A stretch of DNA of 64,000 bases from Oegoconia quadripuncta (lineage: Eukaryota > Arthropoda > Insecta > Lepidoptera > Autostichidae), in NCBI GenBank assembly GCA_949316235.1, contig OX438758.1, positions 8,465,731-8,529,730 of the forward strand, in the 5' to 3' direction. The translations under genes were made by a program, and so were the position numbers. This document shows, one piece after another, positions 25,421 through 36,901 of this stretch (positions are counted from its first letter, which is position 1; each line of letters starts with the position of its first letter). The notes under the pieces were generated by a model. It was not told the origin of the DNA. It saw nothing but the letters and a program-made list of their open reading frames with translations, and searched no databases.

Positions 25421-25544
25421 GGGTTAAAAACAATATCGGTTTATTAAATTTATTTGATTGGTTTCAATAACAACTCAGTCAATGTGCCATAAGTTATTGC
25501 AGGCGGTGCGGTAGCATTGGTTACAAATGCTAGACGGGGATATT

Positions 25545-25592
25545 TTTTTATGCACAACGGGTTTGTACTTGACCTCAATCACACCTGATGAT
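25545..25592 (-). mobile_element. SINE1 3' fragment
   Basis: TTTTTTTATGCACAACGGG through CTCAATCACACCTGATG, after which similarity stops. Confidence 0.7.
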
Positions 25593-25821
25593 TTACAAAA
25601 TGGCACTTTTGTTCCATACATCCACTTCAAGAAGTGTCTGTAGGTTTTTTAAAGGCCGGCTGTTTGCTTTGCTTCCATGCCAAGATGGATTAAAAACTAA
25701 CGGCCCTATTTTCTTTAATTATTAGTTTCTATTCTAACTAACTAACTACGACGAAGGTCGTAGTAACGAACAAATTACATTTTAGTTGTTCCTTGATTGA
25801 TTTACTTGAAGTTTTACACCA

Positions 25822-26035
25822 GCTTTTTAAACGACTTCAAAAAAGGAGGAATTTTTTTTTTTTTTTTTTATGTATGTACACCGATATCTCCGAGATTTGG
25901 CGGTTGATTCACATGGTTCTTTTTGTAAATGAATGGGGATACCGTCGAGTTGGTCCCATTGTAATTTCAGCGCAATTGGTCCAGTAGTTTTTGTGTAATC
26001 ATGGTAAACATCAGAATGGCATTACATATTTAGAC
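25822..26035 (+). mobile_element. Arthropod CGACTTCAAAAAAGGAGGA repeat
   Basis: The hallmark CGACTTCAAAAAAGGAGGA is followed by TATGTATGTACACCGATATC and TCCGAGATTT. Widespread in arthropod genomes; class not certain. Three further pieces follow to 27290. Confidence 0.6.
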
Positions 26036-26108
26036 GATTTTGTAGTTTTTACACAGGGAAACTAAGTAGATACAGTTTGGGTTTGTATGGAAAAAGCGTA
26101 GAGAAGAT

Positions 26109-26585
26109 CGGTGTGATTATCAGCAATAAATATGACAAATCGAAGATCATCAGGTCCAGCTGGTACACCCGAACTGCCCATCTAACCTGTAGGAGCGAGA
26201 AAGTCGCCATCGCACAAAAATTATCAGGGAGATTAGCAACCACGGATAAATACTAATAACTTTTTTTAACCGACTTCTAAAAAGGAGGAGGTTCTGTATT
26301 CTTTATGTATGTACATCGATTAGTCCGAGATTTTGAAGCCGACTTACGTCGGTGTAATTATCAACAATAAATATGATAAATCGAAGATCATCAGGTCGAG
26401 CTGGTACACCCGAACTGCCCATCTAACCTGTAGGAGCGAGAAGGTTCGCCATCGCACAAAAATTATCAGGGAGATTAGCAACCACGGATAAATACTAATA
26501 ACTTTTTTTAACCAACTTCAAAAAAGGAGGGGGTTCTGTAATCTTTATGTATGTACATCGATTAGTCCAAGATTTTTAGGCCGGT
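26109..26585 (+). repeat. Tandem duplication of a 240-bp segment of the same repeat
   Basis: Unit 1 (about 26109-26347) and unit 2 (about 26350-26585) share long runs such as AGATCATCAGGTC-AGCTGG, ACACCCGAACTGCCCATCTA and TTATCAGGGAGATTAGCAAC, each ending in a CGACTTC or AACTTC plus GGAGG hallmark. Few differences, so the duplication looks recent. Confidence 0.75.
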
Positions 26586-26888
26586 TTTCATGATTATAAG
26601 GCCATGCCTGCGCTCACGCTGCTTAGCGAACTCCTCGGCAAGCCGGTCGTGTATAAGACAGAGTCTATGCTCGTTCTGTTTGGGAGTTTCCTGGCGAATA
26701 CGTGATTTAACGTAATCTTTCATAGCTATTAGACGTACTCGGCAAGCTTCGGGCGTCTCCTGGGAACGCGAAATTGCGTTCCGTGAGCCTTTTTTTTCAA
26801 GCCGTAGTACCCTTTCAGTTTCGGTTTCTTTTGACCGACAGTTCTTTAAACCGGCAGCACCTTTCGTAGGCCTGCCCATATTGGTCAA
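26562..26888 (-). pseudogene. ORF with SRSQETPE-type peptide repeats, probably element-derived
   Basis: A 108-codon minus frame beginning MTNMGRPTKGAAGLK, with degenerate repeats of about 23 residues around S/R-x-QETPE (SRSQETPEACRVRLIAM, then RIRQETPKQNEHRLCLI). From memory, similar repeats occur in arthropod proteins linked to Helitron or PIF1-like helicases. That link is a suggestion only. It overlaps the end of a tandemly duplicated dispersed repeat and adjoins a large inverted repeat, which supports an element origin. Confidence 0.35.
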
Positions 26889-26947
26889 TTTTAATATATT
26901 TTATTATTTTGTAATGTCTGACCAGACACTAAAAAGAATTAAATAAA

Positions 26948-27577
26948 AAAGGATTTTAAAAAAAACGACTTCAAAAAACCCGGAAAAAATAATTTAATTA
27001 AACTACTGCAAACTACTGCAAACCAGAGCAGAATGTTCTTTATAGATAGATATACCCTATTATATATAATGAGAATACAATACAATTTATATGCTATACA
27101 ATAATAGTTAGGTATAATAATGAAATTAAAAATATATACAATAGGTACTTTTTGAAGTCGGTGCCTGCGTAGCCTATAAAATATACAATCTAATGAAAGT
27201 AAACAGTAATAGCTTAATTAATTGAATATTTAAATTGTATGAAAATTCCTTTGTTAACCGACTTCAAAAAAGGAGGAGGTTCTGTATTCGGGGCGTATCT
27301 TTACTGTTTTGTTGATTGTGTATTTTATAGGCTAGGCAGGCACCGACTTCAAAAAGTACCTATTGTATATATTTTTAATTTCATTATTATACCTAACTAT
27401 TATTGTATAGCATATAAATTGTATTGTATTCTCATTATATATAATAGTGTATATCTATCTATAAAGAACATTCTGCTCTGGTTTATTATTTCATACTTTT
27501 CAGTTATTATTATTGCAGTAGTTTAATTAAATTATTTTTTCCGGGTTTTTTGAAGTCGTTTTTTTTTAAATCCTTTT
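26948..27577. repeat. Large inverted repeat, arms about 243 and 264 bp
   Basis: The left arm (26948-27190) is the reverse complement of the right arm (27314-27577), apart from an extra segment of about 20-25 bases in the right arm near 27480-27505. In the left arm the sequence AACTACTGCA is doubled. The loop (27191-27313) contains the CGACTTCAAAAAAGGAGGAG hallmark. Fold-back element or inverted duplication of that repeat. Confidence 0.8.
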
Positions 27578-28249
27578 TTTAAAAGAGGCTAATGAGTATC
27601 GAATTGTAGCAAATGTATGCTAGTCTATAGTTTATTTAACTTTAATATCTCAAGGAACAGATAAATAGGAAGAATAATTAACTCACCTAAACAAAAATAA
27701 AATGTTCAAACTATTCTAAAGACAGTGTACCATGTCTTTTTGAAGAAGTGGAATTTTTAATTGTCCGTAGTTAAATTATTAGATTCGACGAACAGTAGGT
27801 CCCCAACACAAAACCAATACCGACCAAAAAAATAAAACAATATAATCAACATCTTTTTGTTAGCGTGAGCACTCAGCAATAATTTATTACTACATGATTA
27901 AGATTTTAAATATTATAGTACATAATACACAGTATAGGTACCTAAAAAAAGAAAATTTAAGGTTATTTAATAACCAGCCAAGTGCTAGTCAGACTCGCAC
28001 ACTGAGGGTTCCGTTTTGTTGCAGAGTAATTTTTAATACCATAATTTTTTTTCAAACGTTCTGAAGTTTACTTTTATCGGCCGTAAAAAAAATGTTTCTT
28101 TTTGATAAATTTGCAGCATCTATTCTTTAATAGATCTACTAACAAAAAGTGCCTAAAAACTTTTTCAATGTCTTAAAATGTCGCTTTAAATATTAGTTTA
28201 GTAGGTTATATTGTAATATTGCTTGTTTTCAAACAAAATACGAGATATT

Positions 28250-28412
28250 ATGGATGAACAAATTGATAATCCGAGACGAATCCTCATACGTCGAAGTCTG
28301 AAAATGGCTAATACATTTGTTGGAAACTGGCTACGCCATTTAAACCTAAGGGTCAATCTGCTACTATTTAAACGTCTTTGGTTTTTAAAGATTATGTTCT
28401 ATTATTTATTAG
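28250..28412 (+). CDS. Candidate novel small gene, exon 1
   Basis: The first in-frame ATG after an upstream stop opens 54 codons plus one base (MDEQIDNPRRILIRRSLKM, then a hydrophobic and basic stretch with NLLLFKRLWFLKIMFYYLL). It ends at the strong donor TTAG|GTAAGTAC (28413), phase 1. The hydrophobic C-terminal half could form a membrane-associated helix. No family is recognised. The intron (28413-29114) carries a SINE1 fragment and a LINE remnant, so it has absorbed later insertions. A relic of an unknown transposon cannot be excluded. Confidence 0.42.
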
Positions 28413-28497
28413 GTAAGTACAAGGGGGAATAGTTTGAATATACGTGATACTTACATGTTTAAAATAAATCCATCATTTTAAGAATTCTCCCATAAAA

Positions 28498-28590
28498 TAT
28501 GGGGTTTCCGGATCAGTATACGTTTCCACCTTATTTTCACTTAACATCAGATGTGATTGAGGTCAAGTGCTAACCAGTCGTGCAAAAAAA
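28498..28590 (+). mobile_element. SINE1 3' fragment in the small-gene intron
   Basis: GGGGTTTCCGGATCAGTA through CTTAACATCAGATGTGATTG to AAGTGCTAACC and an A-rich end. Confidence 0.75.
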
Positions 28591-28639
28591 AACTATTTTT
28601 TTTTGAATAATTGTATTTAAAGAAATTATTTATCTAAAA

Positions 28640-29066
28640 TGGTCGGAATACTTGACGAAAGATCACTTTTTAAAGGAATCTGGTACAAAACGACCCTTTC
28701 TCCCTCATTTCCCTTGGTTCTAGAAATGTGAGATGGGAAGACTCAATATAATATACCACTTAATAAGTTTAGGTTTATTATGGGAAACCTGAACTCTCCA
28801 AATTGTGACCTGTATGGGGTAGTAGAGGATGTCCATAATATTTTGGTGGAATGTGCATGGAACGAGGCTCAGAGAATACAAAATGTCTCCATATGTAACA
28901 AATAGTACCATTGGATATGTAAATAGTAATCTGGTTTTCCCATTATATCATCATCTATTAGAACTAGAAATGAGTGGAAGGAGTTGATTGTGCTGGTAGT
29001 TTGTTAAGGATTGTTATTTTTATGAGCGTGGTATATCGTTCTTACAATAAAAACCTCGTTTAAAAA
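28640..29066 (+). pseudogene. LINE C-terminal remnant in the small-gene intron
   Basis: Encodes IIPLNKFRFIMGNLNSPNC, then a VEDVHNILVECAWNEAQR segment: a Cys-Cys-His-Cys knuckle like that at 5060-5416. Stops follow, and the 3' end has AATAAAAACC with a T/A-rich tail. Confidence 0.7.
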
Positions 29067-29114
29067 ATCAAAAATAATTCTCCCGGCACAGGTAAAGTTT
29101 TGTTTCAATTTCAG

Positions 29115-29164
29115 AGACCGGCTGTATGGATGGGGAGCTAAGCGGAGGTTCCGGTTTATTTTAA
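29115..29164 (+). CDS. Candidate novel small gene, exon 2 (terminal)
   Basis: The acceptor TTTGTTTCAATTTCAG, with a good pyrimidine tract, is followed by a phase 1 continuation: the split codon gives Glu, then TGCMDGELSGGSGLF and TAA at 29162-29164. A poly(A) signal AATAAA lies 10 bases past the stop. The spliced product would be 70 residues. Strong donor, strong acceptor, matched phase, stop and poly(A) signal together are unlikely by chance, but no similarity supports it. Confidence 0.42.
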
Positions 29165-29173
29165 TTTAATTAC

Positions 29174-29179
29174 AATAAA
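29174..29179 (+). promoter_or_regulatory. Poly(A) signal AATAAA of the small gene
   Basis: Canonical AATAAA ten bases after the stop codon of the candidate two-exon gene, followed by T/G-rich sequence (TATTTGTTTTGATG) suitable as a downstream element. Confidence 0.4.
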
Positions 29180-31190
29180 ATTAATGTGAAATATTTGTTT
29201 TGATGACTCATTTATTTGTTAGATTTATACTGGTAATGAATTAAACGAGTTAAACCTATGTTATGATTATGGTATTTTCTTTTTTTTTTTATACCAATAA
29301 CGCACATATTTTGCGAATTCAGAAGTCATTTCCTTTTACTTTAATAAGTAATTAAATCTACCCCTTTACCTTAAATTTACTACTCGATCCAAATCCAAGT
29401 TATTGCCTAAGCAATAACTGAAACAATCTTCAACTAGCCGCGTCTAACATCACTTTAACAATATTATAAAGTTCACAGATTTAACTTTGGATGTACGGTC
29501 GCGTACCTTTGCGTGTTTGGAAACACGCAACGGTTTTCCCGCCAAACGAAACGTCAAACTGTCAAACGCGCGAACATTGCGCTTCTGAATAAAGGCGCCA
29601 CTTCACTGATTACAAAACACAATCTCACGTGGACTGTTGTATAAAGCTTTATAACTACGAAGGGATATCGAGATAGCTCTATTTCACTATACCCAATGCG
29701 GAGGGAGACGGCAATACCACCCGCAGCCAACTTTCGTTGTAAGCCGTTTACTGCATTTAGCGACTGCTCATTTGTGCGAAAGAGACACCTAGCATTTTAT
29801 CTGTTGTTTTAATTTATGTTCCGCCCATTTCTCGTTTTATCCCCCTGGTGGTGGGATGAACTTGGACAGTTTTAAATTATCTATTATAATAAAATTATTT
29901 TCGCGAAATAAGGGTTTGGTTTTGGTAATGATGTGTTTAATTAAATGTCGATTTCTTTATCGCCAATTGTTACCTGTGACTGGATATTGGAAGATTATGA
30001 GATCTCCCTATAAATATTTTATAGTTCATCGATTCAATGAATTACTTAGTAATATTTTTATATATACGTAAAAAGTTTAGAGTTAACATTATAAAATCCA
30101 TCTAATTAATAAAATAAGGAATTTCGATGAGAGAAAAAAAATTGTTAGTAAAAATAAATTCAATCAAAGATTATTCAACAATCTTAATGTAGAGATACGA
30201 CATTTCAATTATTTTTTAATTATCTTATAAAATTTAACCATTATGCGGTGAGTGCAACCCTTTAATAGCTGCACCGTCTCTTTCCTGTATTTACAAAAAG
30301 GCTCCAGGATTTAATATGCCATCTCATTCCTACACATACACGTAATGTTATTTCTGTAGATTTCCGATAGAGTTAGGCAAAAGTGTGCTTTAATTTCAGG
30401 GCGTAATGTTTATTTTGTTATAGATTGAAAAATTTAGGCTTCTGTCAACATTTGTGGTAGAGTTTACCGCACAAAATTGTTATAGGTAGTCACACAAACA
30501 TTTATCTTTGACCAATGGGACGTAACCAACATACCTTTTCCAGCCAATCAATGACCTTAAATATTTTGGTTTTGCACTTCCGAATTCGAATAATTCTTTG
30601 TTCTGTTTTTAAAATAGTGTAGTTTGTGCTTGTTTTGAAGATAGTACCTACTTAATAAATTTTCTTGTTTAACAATCGTCGGATCTATGGGTCATTACCC
30701 CTGAAGTAGGTACTTATTTACAGCAATACTTCAAATACTTATACTCGTACGTACTATACTAGTATACAACTATAATACTAGTAGATATACTATACTAGTA
30801 GCGAGTTTGTTACTTTGTCCCTTCTTGATCCGAATGACTTAATTTTTTACACACGTATATTTGAAGGGTCGAAGCTGTTTTTCATTCCTAGGAAAAAAAT
30901 ATGACTTGTGTTGCGGGTGGAAGCTAGTAGGTAGTAAAAGTACTTTATTGTAATGTTATGAAAATTATATACGGTGTAATGACGTTGAAATGACGCTCTG
31001 TCAGATCTTCATCAAATTTCTTGTGTTGGGCCAATCTGAAGGCCCTTTTAAACAATAAACAAAAAAAAATTAAACAAAAATCTATCAAAATCGGTTAACT
31101 GAATTGAAAAACACACAAAATTATTTTTTTAATAAAAAAAAAATGAAAAGGGTCGCACTGAGAACCTTCTGCATTTTTGAAATCTACATC
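29180..31190. other. Intergenic, no gene recognised
   Basis: 29490-29860 is noticeably richer in GC and looks non-repetitive (GGTTTTCCCGCCAAACG, CCGCAGCCAACTTTCG), a fair candidate for regulatory DNA. 30730-30800 carries TACTAGTA-type short repeats. The rest is AT-rich without features. Confidence 0.4.
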
Positions 31191-31577
31191 ATAGCCCATT
31201 GAAAATACGGTTTGACTTCGGAAAAACGAATAACCGCGATTTTCTTGAAACATTAAATAAAGTGTTGTAAACGTAGTAACAATTACTAAAAATTAAGCAT
31301 TTGTAAGAAACGCAAGTACTAAGTCACTAAATAAGCTAAAGTTGAAAAACGTGTTTCTTAAAAAAAAATACTCAATCGATGGGTATTTCTTTGAATTCAA
31401 AACATTTAGTGAAATTATCGTTTCAAAATATTAGTTCTCATTTTTATTTCTTAAGCAATGCAGCTCGACGACATTTTTAGCTAAAACACACGCATGCCTA
31501 ACTATAACATTCTTAGTTTTTTATCCATCAATAAGTTAATTGTGTTTAACAACAGTCTACCTAATTAAATATCAGTT
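31191..31577 (+). repeat. Dispersed 380-bp repeat, copy 1
   Basis: Roughly 90% identical by eye to 39846-40215, same orientation; starts GAAAATACGGTTTGAC and ends TTAAATATCAG. No coding capacity, no terminal repeats seen. Class unknown. Confidence 0.75.
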
Positions 31578-31579
31578 AG

Positions 31580-33690
31580 TATTTATTGTTATTAAGATAC
31601 AAATTAAAAATAGGGTTTTCTAAAAAAATCTATACTAAGCGCTCGTTTTTTTTAGGCTTAATTATTCAAAATTACATGTCTAATATACCTCTATGAGATA
31701 GTAATTATATAAGTCGGTTCTGAATTATGTCTAGCTAAGCTAATTTTTTAACGTATTTTCTCTGGACCATCATTTGATCAAATAAAATTATATTGTGTCT
31801 GGGTCACTGTCCGTTAAAGAGGGAAAATCCTAGTGAAAATACTTGTGAATTTTTCCAACACTGACCAAGAATATCATCAGTAATGCTGCTCGTCTTTAAT
31901 CTATACGTATACATGTAGGTACCTAATAAAAATGATCTGTACATTGTAGACTAACCCCGGGTGACTTAAAATAAATAATTGAATATGGTTAAACGGTTTT
32001 TAAATTTTTGTCACATACTAATAATAATAAATAACAAAACTGGCCACTTTGAACATGGGTAACTTTTGATGGCGTAGGAATTCCAAATTCAAATATGTTT
32101 GTTTTAAAGCCATGCTATTCTTTTTTTAAATCAGTCACTTGTTTTTTCGTTATTTGCTAATGCTCAGATTTTTTGTGAAAAATTAATCAACTTTAGGTAG
32201 TGTACATTTTTTTAATCTTTGATGTTCTCGAATTTAAATAGTGTAATAAAAAAAATCGCATTCGTTTTGAATATTCTCTATACCTAAATGGTATTTCTAT
32301 AGGTAAACATCTAATATTAATATTGATTGTTTATGTGATTACTAGTTTCCATAGTACAGTGTGTTCCATTATTTCGGGCTATTTTATATGATCAATCGTA
32401 ATGGTATACAGGGTGAAATTTGAATCTTTAGCATTCTTTCCGATGATGGTTTAGTCAGATCATCAACCTGAACAATTTTCGCTATGGGATCAACTCTGAA
32501 ATCGAGAAAAAAATTAGCTAATCACCTGTTTCATACATTTCAATTAGATGCGAAAGTTTGGATGCTTGTTTGTTTATTGCTCAATCACGGCGAAACCGAT
32601 GAACGGATTTGGATGAAATTTGGTAAGTAAGTAGAATATACCCTGGATTAAAACATAGGATATTTTTTATCCTGAAGCCGTTGGCGGAAAGCTATATTAG
32701 TTAATTACATCACACAATACAGAAAAAGCGCTTATTACATCATCCTAAATCATTCGGCGTACATTGCCGGTTGGAGTCAAGATATTTGAATTTAAAGAAT
32801 CAAGCGTCCCAGCAATGTATGCTGAATTAGTCTCTAGTTTTAGGATGGTGTAATTAGGCCCTAAGTGACATCCGAACTGTTAGGGATCCGTTACAATTTT
32901 ATTTGTTGTAAGTATGCATAGTTCCATTTCATTAATTATAAGCGCCGGTTTATTACCTAATTGTAGGTATGCAAAGTTTAATTAACAATAAACATGTTCA
33001 GTGTGACATAAAAGTTTTGTCCCTTAACATCCTTGTGATTCCTGCCCCCTGCCCTCTCTTGGATTCACCGTTGACTCCACACTGGGAAAGTTTGTCATTG
33101 TCATTAGCTGTAAAAAAAAGGTCATATCCCTATATACAACTCTTATAAACCAGACGAACTCTAAATGCTAGAAGTGATGAACGCTGATAGGTGTGATGAG
33201 CAAGTTGGTATTGTTTTCATAAGATTTACCATCGCTTACACGACCTCTTTAACGCTCAATTTACCGAAACACCTTCAAGGCTGCTCGATAAGCATGGCAA
33301 TGGACTAAATGAAATATTGTCAAATGTAATCCTGTATGATTCTTTTATGGTACTTGTAATTCTTTACTAAACAGGGTGTAGTGTCCGAAATTGCAGGTTT
33401 GATTGCTTTTTTTGCACCTAAATATTAACGCGATTATAGACAGTTATGACACCTTAACATCTATATAATAAAGAAATAAACATTTCAAATTAACAGTATT
33501 TCCTATAGTCATTTATTTTTTTTAATGGGTATTCAGAAAAGCAGGTTCTGTGGGAGGTGGTAGCTCCGTCTCTGCCGAGGTTTCTTAGTACCCCCTGCCC
33601 CCCCTGGATGGCTCTTACGTCTTCTCGTCCAATATTTCTCAGTGGTTGAAGACAATCAAGGTGTCCACGGATGACTTATGGCACTCAATG
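31580..33690. other. Intergenic, mostly unassigned
   Basis: Besides the repeat at 32547-32702, a one-ended GTATACAGGGTG motif at 32401-32414 matches the ends of the 49191-49958 element. No gene is recognised. Confidence 0.4.
32547..32702 (+). mobile_element. GGATGAAATTTGGTA repeat, short copy
   Basis: GATGCGAAAGTTTGGATG, then GGATTTGGATGAAATTTGG, ACATAGGATATTTTTTATCC and GGCGGAAAGC. Internally deleted relative to 17161. Confidence 0.7.
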
Positions 33691-34030
33691 TGGTATGTGA
33701 AGCCTATGGGCTATTTTTTTTATGTACATAATTTCATCGTTATCGTCATCGGTTACGTTCTGACGTGTGATTGGTTGGCTCATCGTTCGCTCGACAATTT
33801 AACGGTTTCTCATTGGTCAACGTTATCGGTGACGATACCGATAGAGTTACATAATCTATAGGCCGGTCTCAATTGGTAAATCGCACGAAAGGCTCGGGTT
33901 GGTCCAAATTGATTTATAAACATTGTCCGGCTCCATAGTAGCTTAGCCCAGGGTCGTGCCCAGCGCAGTGTGTGCGCAATTGCACATCAATGGAACGCTA
34001 CGAATACGAGTCGTGGCGACCGCGGTTCAG
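33690..34030 (+). promoter_or_regulatory. CCAAT-rich, GC-enriched promoter-like block
   Basis: The block is richer in GC than its surroundings and carries at least four ATTGG/CCAAT-type boxes (near 33771, 33812, 33870 and 33897). Arthropod initiator-like GCAGT and TCAGT motifs lie near 33966 and 34026. An ATG at 33990 in a good insect context (ATCAATGG) opens a short frame starting MERYEYESWRPRFSRS. No strong donor or downstream exon could be linked to it. The adjoining 34132-34400 is repeat. Confidence 0.3.
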
Positions 34031-34131
34031 TCGTAGTGTAATAGTGACTATATTACGTGTAGTAGAAAAATTGTTGTTTTCATTGTCACTATAGATTTTA
34101 GTTCAGCTGTCCGTCTGTTCGTCCGTGATGG

Positions 34132-34400
34132 TAAAATACACAAAGTGGAATTCAGCTGATAATGACAAAAAACTCTTCGTAAATAGTGACAAAAGGACAA
34201 AAAATGTGCCTCTGTAGTTTAAGAGTTATTCAATATTTTAAGCGAGTGACGTGTTGTTGGAACCACCATTTCTCATACGCAGAGACTGATTTACCTATGA
34301 TAATAATTTGTATCCCAAAAAACTGTGCATAAATAGTGCCACCGAAAATGCAAGGCCGGACAAAAATCAAGACTGGACAAATTTGTTCGCGACGATGGAA
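34132..34400 (+). mobile_element. Repeat family C copy
   Basis: AAAGTGGAATTCAGCTGATA, CTCTGTAGTTTAAGAGTTAT, TCTCATACGCAGAGACTGAT and AATAGTGCCACCGAAA. Best full-length reference for the family in this window. Confidence 0.6.
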
Positions 34401-34548
34401 TGTATGGCATTCTAAGCATTAAACACACACAGAGAACAAAAAAGTCCGACGGACAATAATTGCGTTGTCTGGGCTGCTCCATTTCGCAAACACATCTCAA
34501 TACGTGGTTGTTTTTGAAGTATAATTTGTTTTTTTTTTTAATTTTTTA

Positions 34549-34746
34549 TTTCGGACGCTTACATCAATCAAAGCTTACTATGGATACTAGATAACGGATA
34601 AACATACATAAATATTTATATAAACATCCATGACTCGAGAATAAATGTTCGTATTCATCACACAAACGTTTACCCTTCGCGGGATTCGAACACGCAACCG
34701 TTGGTTTCGCTGATAGGGTCACTATCCACTACACCAATCGGTGGTC
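34549..34746 (-). mobile_element. SINE2, good copy
   Basis: TCGGACGCTTACATCAATC through ATAACGGATAAACATACATA to CACTACACCAATCGGTGGTC. Lacks the AGTCCCAAACTAAG segment. Confidence 0.85.
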
Positions 34747-35224
34747 GAATTTGGAAGGCACAGGCAGAAAATTGATGAGATATATAATTTGGAAGCCACT
34801 AATTCCGCTCAGTTTTTTGGGGATAAAAATTATAATCATAAGTAAAGCGGTCTCTTAGTATGAGGAATGAAGAATACAGTAGCACGTGACGCCAGAATGC
34901 TGACATATAATATTGAATAACTTTTAAACTACAGCGGCACAAACAGTTACACCAATAGTTGGAACTGTTGATAACGCCTTTATCGCTGCCCTTGTGGATG
35001 GTAGGTGTTTGTAAGATTGTAAATGCAATATGGGAGGACTAGAGGGTCTACTCCTTCTACATTTCGTTAGTCTTTTGTTGATAGCATGAGAGTAAATAAT
35101 ACTACATACGGTGGGATTACAATGTATTTACCTCTAATGCCGTATTTATTAGCGAAGGTCGCGTACAGTTAGAAACAGAATTAAATTGTCTCAGGAAATC
35201 TTGAAAGTTTTTCGATAATTTTAA

Positions 35225-35525
35225 CTTAGGTACCACATGTGGTACAAGAGGTGTTAATGATGACATGAATGTATTGCCTATTGGCCACAGTTGAGAACCG
35301 AAGAGAAAAATTGGTCACTTGATACGACAGGCCATTATTTTGAAGAACATAATTGTGGGAAAGTTTGAAGGAAGTAGTAGGAAGGGGAAGACCTAGACAC
35401 AATATTTAGACCAACTGAAAGAAAAGGTGAATTTTGTGTCGTACCAAGAGGTTAAATCGTGGGCGGTATGCAGAGAGGCGTTGTCATGACTCCACCGACG
35501 AGAGCATAAGCTCTTAAATTGAAGA
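35225..35525 (+). pseudogene. LINE reverse-transcriptase C-terminal remnant
   Basis: TTGGCCACAGTTGAGAACCG and a VSYQEVKSWAVCREA frame fragment, homologous to 14390-14445 plus 14750-14960 but without the break seen there. Confidence 0.6.
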
Positions 35526-35831
35526 TCAAGTTACAACATATACAAAATTCAACGATAAGCAAAGAGTATTTTCGAAAAATATTCGTGATTAGCTGATAAA
35601 TCTTAGTGTATTATGGAGGACTGTAAATGTTTATCTGCTTCTGACACCATTACAGAAAGTTGAATTAAACTGACAGATATTGCACGACTCCCTCGGCTAG
35701 ACGGAGCGATGATAAATTTGTGTAGAGTGTCTGGAAGCGACTGGATGCTTAAAGATTGGGTTCTGTGGTGCGCCTTGGGTCTGGTACATATCCAGCAACG
35801 TCCAAGTGTGAGCTGCCTATGATATGTAATA

Positions 35832-36241
35832 GGTCCTTACTTATGAAATTGGCGTTTTGTATGAACAATTTCATTAAGACTGTTTCCTTCATACAAACAT
35901 CTTTGATTTTTTTTGGGAACGGCAAATCCAAATTTAGCTAAACTTTGTGTGTTTTATCGGATAACATTAAGTTAAGTATAGGCAGCGTTAATTTTTAAAA
36001 GTAACCGCTTTATAAAAGTTTCAGCGAATCTAAGAAATGATTATGGGAAGGACATGAAAAGAGCTCTGTTCATATTTTTTTTATTAAGTGATTTAGGCCA
36101 GAAATTAAAAAATATTTCATGTGAAACCTTGAAATAATATTCCATTTTCCAAATAAACAAATTTGGATATAGCTTTGAGAATCGCAGGAATTGGTACATA
36201 TGATTAACGAAGAAAAAAAACTCCAATTTCATAGGTAAAGA
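35832..36241. mobile_element. Mariner MITE copy 2
   Basis: About 95% identical by eye to 18198-18606; ends CCTTACTTATGAAATTGG and CCAATTTCATAGGTAAAG. The same internal deletion in both copies shows they moved as a MITE. Confidence 0.82.
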
Positions 36242-36684
36242 TATATAGGTGTATATATATAGGTATCAATATAGGTGTCTCTCTCATCAACTTGGTTTTC
36301 AATTCAACACCTAATTTAGAATATAAAGTCCTCCCCTTGCACAAAGCGGTTGGACATAAGGATTACTTGTTATGAACCTAATGCATTGGATCCTAAACAC
36401 GTGCGTAGTCCATTACCACATTGAGCGTGAAGACAGCTTTATGCAAATCCGTTACCGTCTGCATGCCGCATCCCTCATTATCCTCCAACCTGGCCCTCTT
36501 CCCTCTGTCATTCGCGAGGGTTCTAATAGGTTTATGCTTTTCATATGGATGAACCTTTGTTCTAGAACCGAGGGGTAACAGTTTAACTAAAAGAGTTTCG
36601 ATAATGAAATGGGATATTGGAGTTTTACTTGGTATAGGTACCTAAAAAATATTTTATTTATATATATCTTTATTACACCGAAGA

Positions 36685-36901
36685 CTTACAATACAATACA
36701 AATACTCTTTATTGCGCAAAATAATTTACAATAATTTTTGATGATAACAATAGAACACAATTAGGCGGTCTTATCACTAAAAGCGATCTCTTCCAGACAA
36801 CCCACAGCCATGGGACATTTGTAAGACAAAGACTTACATACATAAACAGAGTACAAACAATAGGTCATGTACAAAGGTGGAATTATCTCTTTAAGAGATC
36901 T
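36685..36901 (-). mobile_element. LINE 3' end, interrupted by SINE1
   Basis: (AATAC)n tail, AAATACTCTTTATTGCGC, GGCGGTCTTATCACTAAAAG. The line continues after the SINE at 37223 with GATCTCTTCCAGCCAGCC. Confidence 0.55.
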
